From: Lysobacterales bacterium 63-13
GTDB lineage: Bacteria; Pseudomonadota; Gammaproteobacteria; Xanthomonadales; Rhodanobacteraceae
Direction: 5' to 3'
NCBI GenBank assembly: GCA_001899855.1
Contig: MKWR01000013.1
Coordinates: forward strand, 193,731-257,730
Length of the DNA stretch: 64,000 nt
Part shown: positions 26,438 to 35,108 of the stretch, piece after piece
Layout: the number at the start of each line of letters is the position of its first letter
Position numbering within the stretch: position 1 is the stretch's first letter
Notes under the pieces: model-generated
Told to the model about the DNA's origin: nothing
What the model saw: only the letters and a program-made list of their open reading frames with translations
Database searches by the model: none
Made by a program: the position numbers and the translations under genes

Positions 26438-27133
26438 ATGGCCAGCATCCGCGCGATCCTCACCGATATCGAAGGCACCACCAGCTCGATCAGCTTCGTC
26501 AAGGATGTGCTGTTTCCCTACGCGCGCGAACGCCTGCCGGCCTTTGTCGTCACCCATGCGGACAAGCCCGATGTCCAGCACTGGTTGCACGAGGCGGCAC
26601 GCGAGGCGGGGCTCGTCTCCGCCAGCGAGCAGGAGATCATCGACCTGCTGATCGGCTGGATTGACGCCGACCGCAAGTCGACGGCGCTGAAAGCCCTGCA
26701 GGGCATGATCTGGGCAGATGGTTATGCGGAAGCGGATTTCCGCGCGCACATCTACGCCGATGCCGCACGCGCCCTGCAGAAATGGGCAGCGGCCGGTTTG
26801 CACCTGTACGTATATTCCTCCGGCTCGGTGCCGGCGCAGAAGCTCCTCTTCGGCAACACCGAGGCCGGTGACCTGACCCGGCTCTTCTCCGGCTATTTCG
26901 ATACTGAAACCGGACCCAAGCGCGAACCGGAATCGTATGCGCGGATTGCCGCGGCGATTGCCTTCGCGCCGGCCGAGACCCTCTTCCTCTCCGATGTCGT
27001 CGAGGAGCTCGATGCGGCGCGCGCGGCCGGCATGCGCACCGTCCTGCTGGCCCGTGATGGCGATGGCTGCCCGGCGGATCCCGGACATCCCTGCGCGACC
27101 AGTTTCGATACCATCGATCCATCGGCGTTCTGA
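26438..27133 (+). CDS. mtnC: Enolase-phosphatase E1
   Basis: HAD-family bifunctional enolase/phosphatase that makes acireductone from 2,3-diketo-5-methylthiopentyl-1-phosphate. The 231-residue protein has motif [21 protein letters not shown] (residues 10 on), motif II (VYSSGS), and motif IV ([12 protein letters not shown]). ATG 26438 is 74 bases after mtnD and has AAGAAGAA upstream. The usual set mtnBDC is complete; mtnA and mtnK are not in the window. Confidence 0.95.
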   Translation: MASIRAILTDIEGTTSSISFVKDVLFPYARERLPAFVVTHADKPDVQHWLHEAAREAGLVSASEQEIIDLLIGWIDADRKSTALKALQGMIWADGYAEADFRAHIYADAARALQKWAAAGLHLYVYSSGSVPAQKLLFGNTEAGDLTRLFSGYFDTETGPKREPESYARIAAAIAFAPAETLFLSDVVEELDAARAAGMRTVLLARDGDGCPADPGHPCATSFDTIDPSAF

Positions 27134-27137
27134 ACCG

Positions 27138-28595
27138 ATGAGCCCGATCATTGCGGTCATCCGTGATGGCATTCGCATCACCCTCCTGCAGCGCCCGCGC
27201 GGCAACCCGGTGCTGCCTGCTGCCGATGCCTTCGTTGCCAGCCTGGTCCCGTATCTGCTGGTCGAGCTGTTGCTGGGCTGGATCCAGTCCGAGCCGCCGC
27301 GCATGCTGGTCGGCTGGGGCTTTGCCACCCTGCTCGCCGACAGCAGCCTGACCCTGCTTGCGGCCTGGCTGCTCGCGCGCCTGGCCGCGCGGTCGGCAAT
27401 CACCTGGGCGGTGGCTGCCATCGCCTTGGCCGCGACCGCTGCCACGAGCCTGCTGATCCACTGGCCGCTGCAGTTGGCGGCAATCTGGCTGTACGCGGCG
27501 AACCACACGGGCATTGCGCTCGCCTTGATCTGGCTTTCACAGGTGTGGTGGCTGCTGGTGATGTTCGTGCTGGCGCGCTGGTTGTTGCCGGGCCGGCTGG
27601 CCAAGAGCCTGCTCGCCGCGGCACTGGCATTTGCCGTCTCCGCCCTGCCCTGGCAGTGGATCCCCGCCGCATCACCGATCATGCAGGATCAGATTGCTGC
27701 GGCCCGGGTTTCCGCCGCCAGCGACGCGGATTCCATTGCCGGGGCCGGATTCGATGCCGCTGCCGAGGAGCCTGGCATCGACTTCGATCCCGAACAGCTC
27801 ATGTTCGACCAGCCGCAATTGCTCGGCGCGGCCATCGATGCCCTGCAACCGCGCGCGCCCGGCAAATCCAACTTGTATGTGGTCGCGTTTGCCGGCGACG
27901 GCAGCGAGAACGTGTTTCGCAACGAAGTGGAATACGCCGCGCAGTTGTTCGCGCAACGCTTCGATGCCAGGGGCCATGTCCTCGTCCTGGAAAACAATCC
28001 GGCCAGCATCGGCGCACGGCCGCTGGCGACCCTGACCAACCTGCGCATCGCCCTCGCCGGGATTGCCGCGCAGATGGATCCCGCCGAAGACATCCTGTTG
28101 CTCTACCTGACCTCGCACGGATCGGAAGACCACCAGTTGTATGTTGCCCTCGATCCGTTGCCGCTGAACCAGATCATGCCGGAGGATCTTGCCGAGGCAT
28201 TGCAGACCACGCCTTCGATGCGCTGGAAGGTGATCGTCGTCAATGCCTGCTATTCGGGCGGGTTCATCGACGCCCTGCGCGATGATTCGACCCTGGTCAT
28301 CACCGCGGCGCGCAGCGACCGCACCTCGTTTGGCTGCGGCGCGGATTCCGAGATAACCTGGTTCGGCAAGGCCTTCCTCGCCGACGCGCTGAATGAGACC
28401 ACTTCGTTTCCGGATGCCTTCAAACGAGCCAAGGCCCTTGTCGGCGAATGGGAAGCGCGCGAGAAGGAGGCACAAAACTCCGAACCGCAAATCGCCAGTT
28501 CGCGCAGCATTGAAGGGAAACTCGAAAAATGGCGGCGCGCGCTGCCTGCCAGCGAGCCGCTTCCATTCTCGCCGACCGTTACCGCCAAACCCTGA
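27138..28595 (+). CDS. Membrane-anchored C13 (legumain/caspase-like) peptidase
   Basis: A 485-residue protein with about five or six membrane segments in residues 30-180 and a soluble C-terminal peptidase domain (about 240-470) of the C13/caspase-fold type. The His-Cys dyad is clear: LYLTSHGSEDH with His327 and VVNACYSGGF with Cys371. The acidic SWWA-like pocket is not evident. The gene begins five bases after mtnC, so it may share its transcript although no link with methionine salvage is known. Substrate and role are unknown. Confidence 0.85.
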   Translation: MSPIIAVIRDGIRITLLQRPRGNPVLPAADAFVASLVPYLLVELLLGWIQSEPPRMLVGWGFATLLADSSLTLLAAWLLARLAARSAITWAVAAIALAATAATSLLIHWPLQLAAIWLYAANHTGIALALIWLSQVWWLLVMFVLARWLLPGRLAKSLLAAALAFAVSALPWQWIPAASPIMQDQIAAARVSAASDADSIAGAGFDAAAEEPGIDFDPEQLMFDQPQLLGAAIDALQPRAPGKSNLYVVAFAGDGSENVFRNEVEYAAQLFAQRFDARGHVLVLENNPASIGARPLATLTNLRIALAGIAAQMDPAEDILLLYLTSHGSEDHQLYVALDPLPLNQIMPEDLAEALQTTPSMRWKVIVVNACYSGGFIDALRDDSTLVITAARSDRTSFGCGADSEITWFGKAFLADALNETTSFPDAFKRAKALVGEWEAREKEAQNSEPQIASSRSIEGKLEKWRRALPASEPLPFSPTVTAKP

Positions 28596-28613
28596 CCCGG
28601 TCCGTCGCGGCGA

Positions 28614-29096
28614 TCACGCCAGCAGCTTGGCAATGTCCTTGCCGATGGCTTCGGGTTCGTCGCTCGGTGCGTAGCGCTTGACCACGTTGCCGTCGCGATC
28701 GACGAGAAACTTGGTGAAGTTCCATTTGATTGCACCAATGCCGAGCAGGCCGGTTTTCTCCTTCTTCAACCATTCGTACAGCGGGTGCGTACCGCTGCCA
28801 TTGACGTTGATCTTGGCAAACATCGGGAACGTCACGTCATAGGTCAGCGTGCAGAAGTTCTTGATCTCGGCCTCGTTGCCGGGTTCCTGGTGGCCGAACT
28901 GGTCGCATGGAAAACCCAGCACTGCAAAGCCCTTGCCGTGGAACTGCTTCTGCAGCGCCTCAAGCCCCGAGTATTGCTTGGTGAAACCGCATTTCGAGGC
29001 GACATTCACGATCAGCAAGGCTTTACCCTTGTATTGCGACAGCGCCTGCTCATTGCCATCGATGTCGCGCGCCGAAAAATCATGGGCTGTGGTCAT
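28614..29096 (-). CDS. Glutathione peroxidase (cysteine type)
   Basis: Thiol peroxidase of 160 residues. The peroxidatic Cys36 is in VNVASKCGFTKQYSGL, followed by the GFPCDQFGHQEPG block (second cysteine, glutamine) and the WNFTKFLVDRDG block carrying the catalytic tryptophan and asparagine. It is a Cys and not a selenocysteine enzyme. ATG 29096 is chosen as the start; longer reading upstream is not conserved. It is convergent with the C13 peptidase gene. Confidence 0.94.
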   Translation of the reverse strand: MTTAHDFSARDIDGNEQALSQYKGKALLIVNVASKCGFTKQYSGLEALQKQFHGKGFAVLGFPCDQFGHQEPGNEAEIKNFCTLTYDVTFPMFAKINVNGSGTHPLYEWLKKEKTGLLGIGAIKWNFTKFLVDRDGNVVKRYAPSDEPEAIGKDIAKLLA

Positions 29097-29208
29097 GCGC
29101 ACCTCGCGTATGGGGAATGGCGCTAGCGTACCGCAAAGCCGTGTTCGGCCCGCGTTAATCGAAGCGGGTGAAAATCCTGATCCCGACCCGGAAACTGGAG
29201 CACCGTCG

Positions 29209-29517
29209 ATGAAATCCTCACTCAGCCAGTTCATGTTGGCCACGCTTGCGGCAGCAACGATGGGCAGCGCCCTCGCCCAAGGCGATCCGATGTCCAATCC
29301 GGGCAGCCAGGTGATCGTGCGCAGCGCCGGCACCGGGTACACGCCATCCGGCCCGGCCCCGCAGTTTTCCGGGCTCGATGTCGATGGCAACGGCAGCATC
29401 GATGAGGGCGAGGCGGTTGGCTACAAGCTGCTCGCCAACGACTTCCGCATGGCCGACAGCAATCGCGACGGCCGCATCTCGAAGCGCGAATACGAGCGTT
29501 GGACGTCGATGCCGTAA
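29209..29517 (+). CDS. Secreted EF-hand protein
   Basis: A 102-residue protein with a signal peptide (cleavage after GSALA) and two calcium-binding loops in the C-terminal half: DVDGNGSIDEGE and DSNRDGRISKRE. This is the DxDxDG form of bacterial EF-hands. Divergent from the glutathione peroxidase gene. No enzymatic domain is present, so it is probably a small periplasmic or exported calcium-binding protein. Confidence 0.82.
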   Translation: MKSSLSQFMLATLAAATMGSALAQGDPMSNPGSQVIVRSAGTGYTPSGPAPQFSGLDVDGNGSIDEGEAVGYKLLANDFRMADSNRDGRISKREYERWTSMP

Positions 29518-29596
29518 CTGATGTTGATTCGTGATTTGTGAGCAACGACGGGGTGAGCAGCGCATCTCGCCTGGAGCGACTTCCACGAGGACATGC

Positions 29597-31483
29597 CTAC
29601 TCGCCGCTGGCGGCCTCAAGCTCCTGCCAGCGCGCGTAGGCGACATCAAGTTCGGCCTGGGTTTTTGCCATCGCCTCGTTGGCGCTGACGATGGCATCGG
29701 CTGATTGTTTGAAGAAGGCGGGTTCGTTCATCGCTGCGGTCATTCCAGCGATGCGGTTTTCGAGGGTTTCAATCACGCCGGGCAATTTTTCCAGCTCGCG
29801 CATTTCCTTGTAGGCCAGCTTGCGCCTGGCCGGCACGGGTGCCAATGGTTCAATTTTTGCAGCCGCGGCTTCGTTGCGCGGTCGCATCGCCATGGCCTGT
29901 GGGCGCTGGCGCAGCCACTCGGCATAGCCGCCAACGTACTCGCCAACCCTGCCCTCGCCTTCCAGCGCCAGCGTGCTGGTGACGACATTGTCGAGGAACT
30001 CGCGATCGTGCGAGACCAGCAGCAAGGTGCCGGCGTAGTCGACCAGAAGTTCTTCAAGCAACTCCAGGGTTTCCACATCGAGATCGTTGGTCGGCTCGTC
30101 CATGACCAGGAAATTGGATGGCTTGGCAAACAGTCGCGCCAGCAGCAGGCGATTGCGCTCGCCGCCCGACAATGCCGAAATCGGCGCGCGTGCGCGTCCC
30201 GGGGTGAACAGGAAATCCTGCAGATAGCCGATCGCGTGCTTGCGCGAACCGTTGATCTCGATGAACTCGCGGCCATCGGCGACGTTGTCGAGCGCGCTCA
30301 TGTCCTCGCGCAGTTGCGTGCGATGCTGGTCGAAATAGGCAATCTCCAGCTGGGTGCCGATGCGCACTTCGCCAGCATCGGGTTGCAGGTCGCAAAGCAG
30401 CAGGCGGATCAGGGTGGTCTTGCCGGATCCATTGGGGCCGATCAGGCCGATGCGATCGCCACGCATGATCGTGGTCGAGAAATCCGCAATCAAGGTTCGA
30501 CCTGGAATCGAATAGGAAACATTCTTCGCCTCGATCACCTTGCGCCCGGAGTTTTGCGCGCTGCCGGCCTGCATGCGCACATTGCCGGTCTGGTTGCGGC
30601 GCTCGGCGCGTTCGCGGCGCATTGCCTCAAGCCGACGCACGCGGCCCTCATCGCGGACCCGGCGCGCCTTGATGCCCTGGCGGATCCACACTTCCTCCTG
30701 CGCCAGCTTCTTGTCGAACAGCGCGTTGGCCTGGGATTCGGCGTGCAGGCGTTCCTCACGGCGACGCAGGTAGTTTTCGTAATCGCCCGGCCAACTGGTC
30801 AGCTTGCCGCGATCGATCTCGATGATGCGCGTGGCCAGGGCGCGGACGAAGCGCCGGTCATGGGTGATGAAGATCACGCTGCCGGCGAAGTTCTTGAGGA
30901 AATCCTCGAGCCAGGCGATCGCCTCGATGTCGAGATGGTTGGTCGGTTCGTCGAGCAGGAGCACATCGGGTTCAAGCACCAGTGCCTGGGCGAGCAGCAC
31001 GCGGCGCTTCATGCCGCCGGACTGCGCCGAAAACTCCTCATCCTCGGGCAGTTCAAGCTTGCTCAACACCTGGGTGACGCGGCGATCGAGATCCCAGCCG
31101 TTGGCGGCCTCGATGCGGGCCTGCACATCGGCCAGTGCGCGCATGTCGCTGTCATCGGCGAGGTGATGGATCAGATGATGGTACTGGGCAAGCAGCTTGC
31201 CGATCTCGCCCAGCGCCTCGGCAACCACGTCGAAGATCGTGCCGGTCGTGCCTTGCGGCACTTCCTGCGCCAGTCGCGTGACGACGACACCGGGCGAGAC
31301 CCGCACTTCGCCATCATCGGGGCGGATCTCGCGGTCGATCAGCTTGAGCAGGGTCGACTTGCCGGCACCGTTGCGGCCGACCACGCAGACGCGCTCGCGC
31401 GGTTCGAGAATGAATTCGACGCCATCGAGCAAGAGCGGCCCGCCGATGCTGTAGTCGAGCTTGCGCAGTTCAATCAGGGCCAT
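29597..31483 (-). CDS. ABC-F family ATPase (Uup-like)
   Basis: A 628-residue soluble ABC-F protein with two nucleotide-binding domains: Walker A GRNGAGKST (about 36-44) and GPNGSGKTT in the second half, signatures SGGMKRRVLLAQ and LSGGERNRLLLAR, and Walker B DEPTNHLD and DEPTNDLD. The linker (residues about 240-300) and a C-terminal coiled-coil domain (about 530-620) fit Uup, which acts on ribosomes or DNA. It starts at ATG 31483; a longer frame upstream is unlikely. Confidence 0.93.
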   Translation of the reverse strand: MALIELRKLDYSIGGPLLLDGVEFILEPRERVCVVGRNGAGKSTLLKLIDREIRPDDGEVRVSPGVVVTRLAQEVPQGTTGTIFDVVAEALGEIGKLLAQYHHLIHHLADDSDMRALADVQARIEAANGWDLDRRVTQVLSKLELPEDEEFSAQSGGMKRRVLLAQALVLEPDVLLLDEPTNHLDIEAIAWLEDFLKNFAGSVIFITHDRRFVRALATRIIEIDRGKLTSWPGDYENYLRRREERLHAESQANALFDKKLAQEEVWIRQGIKARRVRDEGRVRRLEAMRRERAERRNQTGNVRMQAGSAQNSGRKVIEAKNVSYSIPGRTLIADFSTTIMRGDRIGLIGPNGSGKTTLIRLLLCDLQPDAGEVRIGTQLEIAYFDQHRTQLREDMSALDNVADGREFIEINGSRKHAIGYLQDFLFTPGRARAPISALSGGERNRLLLARLFAKPSNFLVMDEPTNDLDVETLELLEELLVDYAGTLLLVSHDREFLDNVVTSTLALEGEGRVGEYVGGYAEWLRQRPQAMAMRPRNEAAAAKIEPLAPVPARRKLAYKEMRELEKLPGVIETLENRIAGMTAAMNEPAFFKQSADAIVSANEAMAKTQAELDVAYARWQELEAASGE

Positions 31484-31769
31484 GAAGATCGCCAGGGTGG
31501 GTGGAATGGTCAGCAAACATCGGCAGCGCGAGATCCGCCTGATGCGACAACGGCCGCTCGCGGCCGAGGCATCGAGGTCGGTCGAGCGCAATCCCGCCCG
31601 GTGCCAGGTGAACTCGGGAATGGGCGGCGCGCTAGACTGATGCCCGCAGCCGCGCGAGGCGAAGACCTGCAATGGATGCTTCTCATCGCGTCAGCGGAGC
31701 GGCCACGCCGATCCGCCGCGGCAATTCTAGCAAGCCCGACGTCGCCATAGCAGTCACCTGCCTCAAGCC

Positions 31770-32111
31770 ATGAACTCCAGCCTTCCCGAATCCAGCGAGG
31801 ATCACGGCCTTGATGCCGATATCGATCCATCGATCCAGTGCAGCCGCTGCGAAGCGGTCTGCTGCCGGCTCACCGTGTACGTGATGGCCGACGACGCAAC
31901 GCCTGACTGGCTGATCGACCAGGACGAACACGGCATGGACGTGATGCGCCGCCTCGACGATGGCTGGTGCGCGGCGCTCGATCGCGAGACGATGCGCTGC
32001 TCGATCTACGCCCTGCGCCCGCAGGTGTGCCGGGATTTCGACATGGGCGGTGCCGATTGCCGCGAGGTGCGCGCCAACGACCGCGAGCTGGCGATTGCCG
32101 TGCTCGACTGA
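31770..32111 (+). CDS. YkgJ-family cysteine-cluster protein
   Basis: A 113-residue protein with the CxxC..CC cluster (CSRCEAVCC, about 24-32) and further cysteines in the C-terminal half (RCSIYALRPQVCRDFDMGGADC). The family binds a metal, probably zinc or an iron-sulfur cluster; function is not known. It lies across a 286-bp gap from the divergent ABC-F gene, and is convergent with the GGDEF gene. Confidence 0.88.
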   Translation: MNSSLPESSEDHGLDADIDPSIQCSRCEAVCCRLTVYVMADDATPDWLIDQDEHGMDVMRRLDDGWCAALDRETMRCSIYALRPQVCRDFDMGGADCREVRANDRELAIAVLD

Positions 32112-32121
32112 AACCCTGCGC

Positions 32122-33213
32122 TCAACGCGATATGACGCGATTGCGGCCCTTGGCCTTGGCGGCATACAAGGCCTTGTCGGCCGCCTTGAGGACCTCGCTC
32201 GGCACGCGCAGATCGTCCGCGCGTTCGGCCAGGCCAATGCTGACGGTGATCTTGACCGCTCCGGAATCCTTGCGCTTGCCGGCTTGCGCATCCTTTCGCC
32301 CAACGCCAACGCGGATGGGCACGCGCATGGCGGCAATGCGCTGGCGCAGGTCCTCGCAGGTATCACTCGCCTGGGCGACGCGCAGGCCGGTGAACAGCAG
32401 GCAGAATTCCTCGCCGCCGTAACGGTAGGCATTCGCGCCGCGGGTCGTGCGCAACTGGTCTGCGACCGCCTTGAGCGCACGATCACCCGCCGCATGGCCG
32501 TGTTGATCGTTGAATTTCTTGAAGTGATCGACATCGACCATGGCCAGGGCGAAATTGCCGGACAGCCGCGCCAGTTCCTCATCGAGCGCGCGCCGGTTCG
32601 GCAGGCCGGCCAGTCCATCGACAAAGGCCATGCGATACGAGGCAAACAGGATCGCAGCAATGGCGAGGGCACCGCTGATGGCGAGGAACTCGCTTGCACC
32701 GGCTTTGCGTGTCATCGGCAACAGGGCGATGGCGACGAACAGGAGCATCAAGGCCAGTGCGGCTTCCATCGGCGAACGCAACACTGCCCAACGCAAGACG
32801 CAGACCAGGGCCGCGGCAAAGACGATGCCCGCTGCCACCGAACCGCTGCGCCATGGCAGCCAACCCAGCGGAAACGCATCGCGAAGGCCTGGCCAGACAT
32901 GCGCCGGCGCGGACAGCGTCAGCACGATGGCCAAGGCCAGCAGGCCCAGCAGCAACAGGTTCCGTTTCGCCAGCAGGCGCCGCTCGGGCATGACCGCCGC
33001 CGCCAGCAGCAGGCAGGGCGCGAACATGCGAAAGGCCTCGATGCCGCGCTCAGCCAGCAAGGCGGAACCGAAGCCGGCCAGGCCCAGTGCTGCGCACGTC
33101 ATGATCGCCAGGATCATGAACGCACGATTGCGGCGAAAGCCCAATGCCAGCAGCAGCGCGATGCCGTTCAGCAATGGCGCGGCCAGGGTCGGCCAGAAAT
33201 AGTTCGCGCTCAC
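32122..33213 (-). CDS. Membrane-bound diguanylate cyclase (GGDEF)
   Basis: A 363-residue protein with about seven membrane segments in residues 5-195 and a C-terminal GGDEF domain. The substrate motif is YRYGGEEFCLLF, an active GGEEF form, and the metal aspartates are in VDVDHFKKFNDQHGH. The preceding RxxD inhibitory site is absent (RTTRGANAYRYGGEEF), so feedback inhibition by c-di-GMP is not expected. The start is GTG 33213 with GGAGAG 5 bases upstream, better supported than a longer frame. Confidence 0.9.
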   Translation of the reverse strand: MSANYFWPTLAAPLLNGIALLLALGFRRNRAFMILAIMTCAALGLAGFGSALLAERGIEAFRMFAPCLLLAAAVMPERRLLAKRNLLLLGLLALAIVLTLSAPAHVWPGLRDAFPLGWLPWRSGSVAAGIVFAAALVCVLRWAVLRSPMEAALALMLLFVAIALLPMTRKAGASEFLAISGALAIAAILFASYRMAFVDGLAGLPNRRALDEELARLSGNFALAMVDVDHFKKFNDQHGHAAGDRALKAVADQLRTTRGANAYRYGGEEFCLLFTGLRVAQASDTCEDLRQRIAAMRVPIRVGVGRKDAQAGKRKDSGAVKITVSIGLAERADDLRVPSEVLKAADKALYAAKAKGRNRVISR

Positions 33214-33232
33214 CCTTTCTCTCCTGAAACGC

Positions 33233-33904
33233 TCAGCGCAACAGCTCGTAAGGACCGCCCCGCTCCAGCGCACGCTGCCAGGCGGGTCGGGCATGGATGC
33301 GCTGCAGCCAATCGGCAAGCCGCGCATGTTTGCGACCGAATCCGCCACGCGCGGCCATTGCCTCGATCGGGAAGCTCATCTGGATGTCGGCAGCAGTGAA
33401 TTTCCTGCCGGCAAACCAGTCGCGATCCTTCAGCTCGCTTTCCAGATACTGCAGATGCTGCCTGAGTTGGGGTTCGATGTAGCTGCTCAGCACCTTGTCG
33501 GCGATGCCCTTGGCGACCGGGCGCACGAAAAACGGCATTGGCTGCGTCGGCAGGCGCGCGAATACCAGGCTCATCAGCAATGGTGGCATCGCCGAGCCTT
33601 CGGCGTAGTGCAGCCAGTAGGTGTAACGGCGTTGTTCGGCGGATCCGGCGCGTGGCTTGAGTTTGCCCTGGCCATGTTCATCGACGAGGTATTCGACGAT
33701 CGCCCCGGATTCGGCGACGACGATGTCGCCATCGCTGATCACTGGCGATTTGCCCAGCGGGTGCACCTTGCGCAAGGCCGGCGGTGCCAGCATGGTCCTG
33801 GCGTCGCGCTCGTAGCGGATCACTTCGTAGTCGAGGCCCAGTTCCTCGAGCAGCCAGAGCACGCGCTGCGAGCGCGAATTGTTCAGATGATGAACCGTGA
33901 TCAT
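33233..33904 (-). CDS. Glutathione S-transferase
   Basis: A 223-residue GST. The N-terminal thioredoxin-like domain has HHLNNSRSQRVLWLLEELGLDYEVIRY, with the glutathione-binding serine in NNSRS and SGAI region (VAESGAIVEYLVDEHG); the C-terminal helical domain follows. The subgroup resembles the fungal Ure2p-like or plant-type small bacterial GSTs and cannot be fixed from sequence. Just upstream of the GGDEF gene (19 bases) and likely co-transcribed with it. Confidence 0.9.
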   Translation of the reverse strand: MITVHHLNNSRSQRVLWLLEELGLDYEVIRYERDARTMLAPPALRKVHPLGKSPVISDGDIVVAESGAIVEYLVDEHGQGKLKPRAGSAEQRRYTYWLHYAEGSAMPPLLMSLVFARLPTQPMPFFVRPVAKGIADKVLSSYIEPQLRQHLQYLESELKDRDWFAGRKFTAADIQMSFPIEAMAARGGFGRKHARLADWLQRIHARPAWQRALERGGPYELLR

Positions 33905-34072
33905 GGCTGCCCCTGGCCCGATGAGTGCGCGTTCGGACTCGCAGCATGTCGGTTCCGTGGTGGACGTGGCAAGCTTCCCATCTGGCAGATCCCTGCGAAC
34001 GGCACGTGCCTTGCCGCGTGACGCGGGCGAGGTGCCTTGCGAACTTCAACCTCCAACCGCACGACCGCCCTC

Positions 34073-34966
34073 ATGCCCCTGCATCGCTACTTCCAGCTTG
34101 ACGTTTTCAGCCGCCATCCGGGCGGCGGCAATCCACTGGGCGTGGTTGTTGCCGCCGACGACTGGAGCGAGGCGGCCATGCAGGCATTCGCCAAGTGGAC
34201 CGACATTGTCGAAACGACGTTCCTGCTGCGTCCATCGACGCCTGCGGCAAGCTATCGATTGCGCATCTTCACGCCGAGCCGGGAAATTGCGTTTGCCGGG
34301 CATCCGTCCATTGGCAGCGCGCATGTCGCCCTGCTCTCGGGCTTTGCCAGCGCCAACGATGGCCTGCTGGTGCAGGAATGCGATGCCGGCTTGTTGCCGA
34401 TCCGCGTCGAGGATGATCCGGGCCAGCGCCGATTGTTCATCCAGGCACCAAGGGCAAAGGTGCTGAAGATCGGTGTCGAGCCGGGCAGCTTGCTGGCGAC
34501 AACGCTGAAGAAGGTCAGGCTCGGCGCGCTTGCACCGGCCTTTGTCGAGGGCGGGCGACGCTGGTGGCTGGCCGAGCTTGCCGATGTCGCCTCCTTGCGC
34601 GCCTGGCAGCCCGATCACGCCTCGATCCGCAAGATCGCGCTGGACAGCGACAGTCTCGGCCTGTGCGTGTTCGCGCGCAGCCATGAACCCGGCCATGAGC
34701 TGGTCTTGCGGGCGTTTCCGGCCGGTGTCGGCATCGTCGAGGATCCGGCCTCGGGTGCGGCGAATGGACTGGTCGCGGCCTACATTGCCCACGCCGAACC
34801 GGATGGTCCACTGGCTCGCGGCTATACCGTCAGCCAGGGCCGGGAAATCGGCCACGATGCCGAACTGACCCTGCGCATCGACGCCGATGCCACGGTCTGG
34901 GTCGGCGGACAGACGCAGACGGTCATCAGTGGCGAGGTGGAGTGGATTCAGGGCGGGGATTGGTGA
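34073..34966 (+). CDS. PhzF-family isomerase-like protein
   Basis: A 297-residue PhzF/PhzC family protein. Members catalyse diaminopimelate-epimerase-like isomerisations (for example in phenazine synthesis) but most are uncharacterised. The conserved glutamate is in the TDIVETTFLLRP motif near residue 46, the GNPLGVVV motif is at about 20, and the second half has EDPASGAANGLVAAY. ATG 34073 is favoured over an in-frame upstream GTG-like start. The stop and last four codons lie inside the left arm of an inverted repeat. Confidence 0.88.
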   Translation: MPLHRYFQLDVFSRHPGGGNPLGVVVAADDWSEAAMQAFAKWTDIVETTFLLRPSTPAASYRLRIFTPSREIAFAGHPSIGSAHVALLSGFASANDGLLVQECDAGLLPIRVEDDPGQRRLFIQAPRAKVLKIGVEPGSLLATTLKKVRLGALAPAFVEGGRRWWLAELADVASLRAWQPDHASIRKIALDSDSLGLCVFARSHEPGHELVLRAFPAGVGIVEDPASGAANGLVAAYIAHAEPDGPLARGYTVSQGREIGHDAELTLRIDADATVWVGGQTQTVISGEVEWIQGGDW

Positions 34967-35106
34967 TCCGGGATTCGGGATTCGGTAAAAGCGGCTTTTC
35001 GCCAGCGCTGATATTCGCCTGCGACAATCGCCTTCCTTTTTTTTCTTTTTTGCTCTTCCCGAATCTCGAATCCCGAATCTCGAATCCCGGATCACCAATC
35101 CCCGCC
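34952..35106. repeat. 34-bp inverted repeat with ATTCGGGATTCGGGAT-type motif
   Basis: The left arm (34952-34985) and right arm (35073-35106) are complementary over 34 bases with a single mismatch; the right side extends outwards as a further copy of the CGAATCTCGAATC motif (35058-35072). The loop of about 87 bases contains a pyrimidine-rich run at 35031-35060. The arms carry the GATTCGGGATTCGGG/CCCGAATCCCGAATC repeat common between genes in Xanthomonadales. It sits between the convergent phzF and metallo-hydrolase genes and takes in the phzF stop codon. Confidence 0.88.
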
Positions 35107-35108
35107 AT

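Noticed and set aside
29705-31750. Plus-strand 681-codon frame opposite the ABC-F gene
   Set aside because: Shadow of the ABC-F coding sequence; no recognisable domain.
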